This document shows, piece by piece, positions 5,820 through 6,649 of a DNA stretch of 6,649 bases. The stretch comes from Nitrospira sp. GTDB taxonomy: Bacteria > Nitrospirota > JACRHL01. Position 1 is the stretch's first letter. Each line of letters starts with the position of its first letter. Below the pieces are notes generated by a model. It made no database searches, was not told where the DNA came from, and saw nothing but the letters and a program-made list of their open reading frames with translations. The translations under genes and the position numbers were made by a program. The stretch covers positions 1-6,649 of the forward strand of contig JALWRU010000191.1 in assembly GCA_026994095.1 (NCBI GenBank), in the 5' to 3' direction.

Positions 5820-6560
5820 TTACCCACCCGACGGGGGACCCGCCGATCCATCGGCAGAAGTTTGCCATGCCCGGGCCGTGGCCAGATCCTGTGGCACGGT
5901 CACCTTGAGCGACTCGCGCTCACCGGGAATCAACTCCACCCGGTCGCCGTTCCACTCGGCCAATGAGGCGTCGTCGGTACCCACATAGCCGCCATCGGCT
6001 GCACGATCATACGCCTGTCGGATCATGGTAAGCGGAAATACCTGGGGGGTAAACGCATGCCACAGGGTCGCCCGGTCCGGCGTGGCGACGATGCGGCCAC
6101 TCTCATCGACCTGTTTAATGGTATCAGTGGCAGCCCGCCCGACCACAACCCCTTGGCCCTGTCGGGCCAGTTCGATGGCGCGGGTGAGGGTGTCCGGGTC
6201 GGGAAACGGGCGGACGGCGTCGTGGATGGCGACCATCTCAAAACCGTCCGGTACCTGATGCAGTCCCCGATGGACCGACTGCTGTCGGGTGCTGCCGCCG
6301 CACACCGGACCGACAATGTTGGACAGACCGTGGTCGGCAATCAGCTCGGTGGTGGCGCTCAGTTCGGCCTGTGGAACCACCAGCACCACCGCCCCCACCT
6401 GTGGGCATTGTTGCAACCGCAAAATGGTATGGATGAGCATGGGCAACTCGCCCAGCATCAGAAATTGCTTGGGGGTGGTGCTGCCCATGCGGGTGCCTTG
6501 CCCACCTGCGGGCATCACCACACAGGTTCGGTCAGAGGGGATGGCGTTAGGGGTGTCCAC
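5820..6560 (-). CDS. ispD: 2-C-methyl-D-erythritol 4-phosphate cytidylyltransferase
   Basis: Joins MEP and CTP to give CDP-ME and diphosphate, the third MEP-pathway step, in the cytoplasm. The 246-residue protein carries the nucleotidyltransferase loop PAGGQGTRMG at 17-26 and PKQFL at 30-34, with R24 and K31 as the conserved basic pair. GGSTRQQSV is at 88-96, HDAVRPF at 113-119 (metal-binding D114), R163 and TPQVF at 171-175, TDDASL at 195-200, and K219 in LKVTVPQDL; all fit the family. It is separate from ispF, unlike the fused IspDF of many alpha- and epsilon-group bacteria. The start is GTG at 6560 with only a weak AAG upstream. The next ATG (residue 16) would cut off the first beta strand, so the GTG is kept. 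The C-terminus has a short Gly/Ser/Pro-rich tail. It appears to head the ispD-ispF-cysE set, but the sequence upstream is cut by the window edge. Confidence 0.97.
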   Translation of the reverse strand: MDTPNAIPSDRTCVVMPAGGQGTRMGSTTPKQFLMLGELPMLIHTILRLQQCPQVGAVVLVVPQAELSATTELIADHGLSNIVGPVCGGSTRQQSVHRGLHQVPDGFEMVAIHDAVRPFPDPDTLTRAIELARQGQGVVVGRAATDTIKQVDESGRIVATPDRATLWHAFTPQVFPLTMIRQAYDRAADGGYVGTDDASLAEWNGDRVELIPGERESLKVTVPQDLATARAWQTSADGSAGPPSGG

Positions 6561-6649
6561 AACTTGTCGTACAAAACCAGTTCAAAAAAGAGGGTGCATC
6601 GAACGGGCCTCAGGATAGCGGATTTATTTAGTCTACGGAATGCTTTCTC

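Noticed and set aside
6520..6649. Minus-strand frame open from the right edge to a TGA inside ispD, as a possible 3' end of an upstream gene
   Set aside because: The roughly 40-codon product looks like no known C-terminus, and it would overlap the ispD start by about 40 bases. The 89 nt before ispD show no convincing promoter or terminator either.

Overview
The window is GC-rich and densely coded. It carries seven protein genes of mostly housekeeping type, from what is probably a Gram-negative, Pseudomonadota-like bacterium. The evidence for that is a lipobox-type lipoprotein of outer-membrane style, the non-mevalonate (MEP) isoprenoid pathway, and a bacterial-type ProRS with an inserted editing domain. 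I cannot name a genus. The gene order ispD-ispF-cysE recalls the ispD-ispF-gltX-cysE-cysS order of Bacillus-type genomes more than the enterobacterial ispD-ispF-truD order.

Layout from left to right. The minus strand at 1-2274 holds ispG followed by proS, which runs off the left edge; the gap between them is 47 nt and has no terminator. A divergent intergenic region at 2275-2532 contains an 11-bp hairpin, a candidate promoter and a strong Shine-Dalgarno. The plus strand at 2533-4595 holds an ACT-domain malic enzyme and then a small lipoprotein with a helical-repeat segment and a coiled coil. A 19-nt convergent junction follows. The minus strand at 4615-6560 holds ispD, ispF and cysE, read right to left in that order, with ispF and cysE overlapping by ATGA. 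The last 89 nt (6561-6649) hold no gene I can support.

Functionally, ispD, ispF and ispG catalyse three of the steps that turn MEP into HMBPP, the precursor of IPP and DMAPP. CysE makes O-acetylserine for cysteine synthesis, and ProS charges tRNA-Pro. Malic enzyme makes pyruvate, which is also a substrate of the first MEP step (DXS), so a metabolic link is conceivable but not shown. The two minus-strand isoprenoid blocks are split by the oppositely oriented malic enzyme-lipoprotein pair, which may be an insertion into an older arrangement.

I see no mobile element, CRISPR array, tRNA or rRNA, and no convincing novel system. The points most worth a second look are the degenerate ligand-binding loop in the ACT domain of the malic enzyme, the unrecognised lipoprotein paired with it, the Pro-to-Ile change in an iron-sulfur motif of IspG, and the hairpin between the divergent genes.
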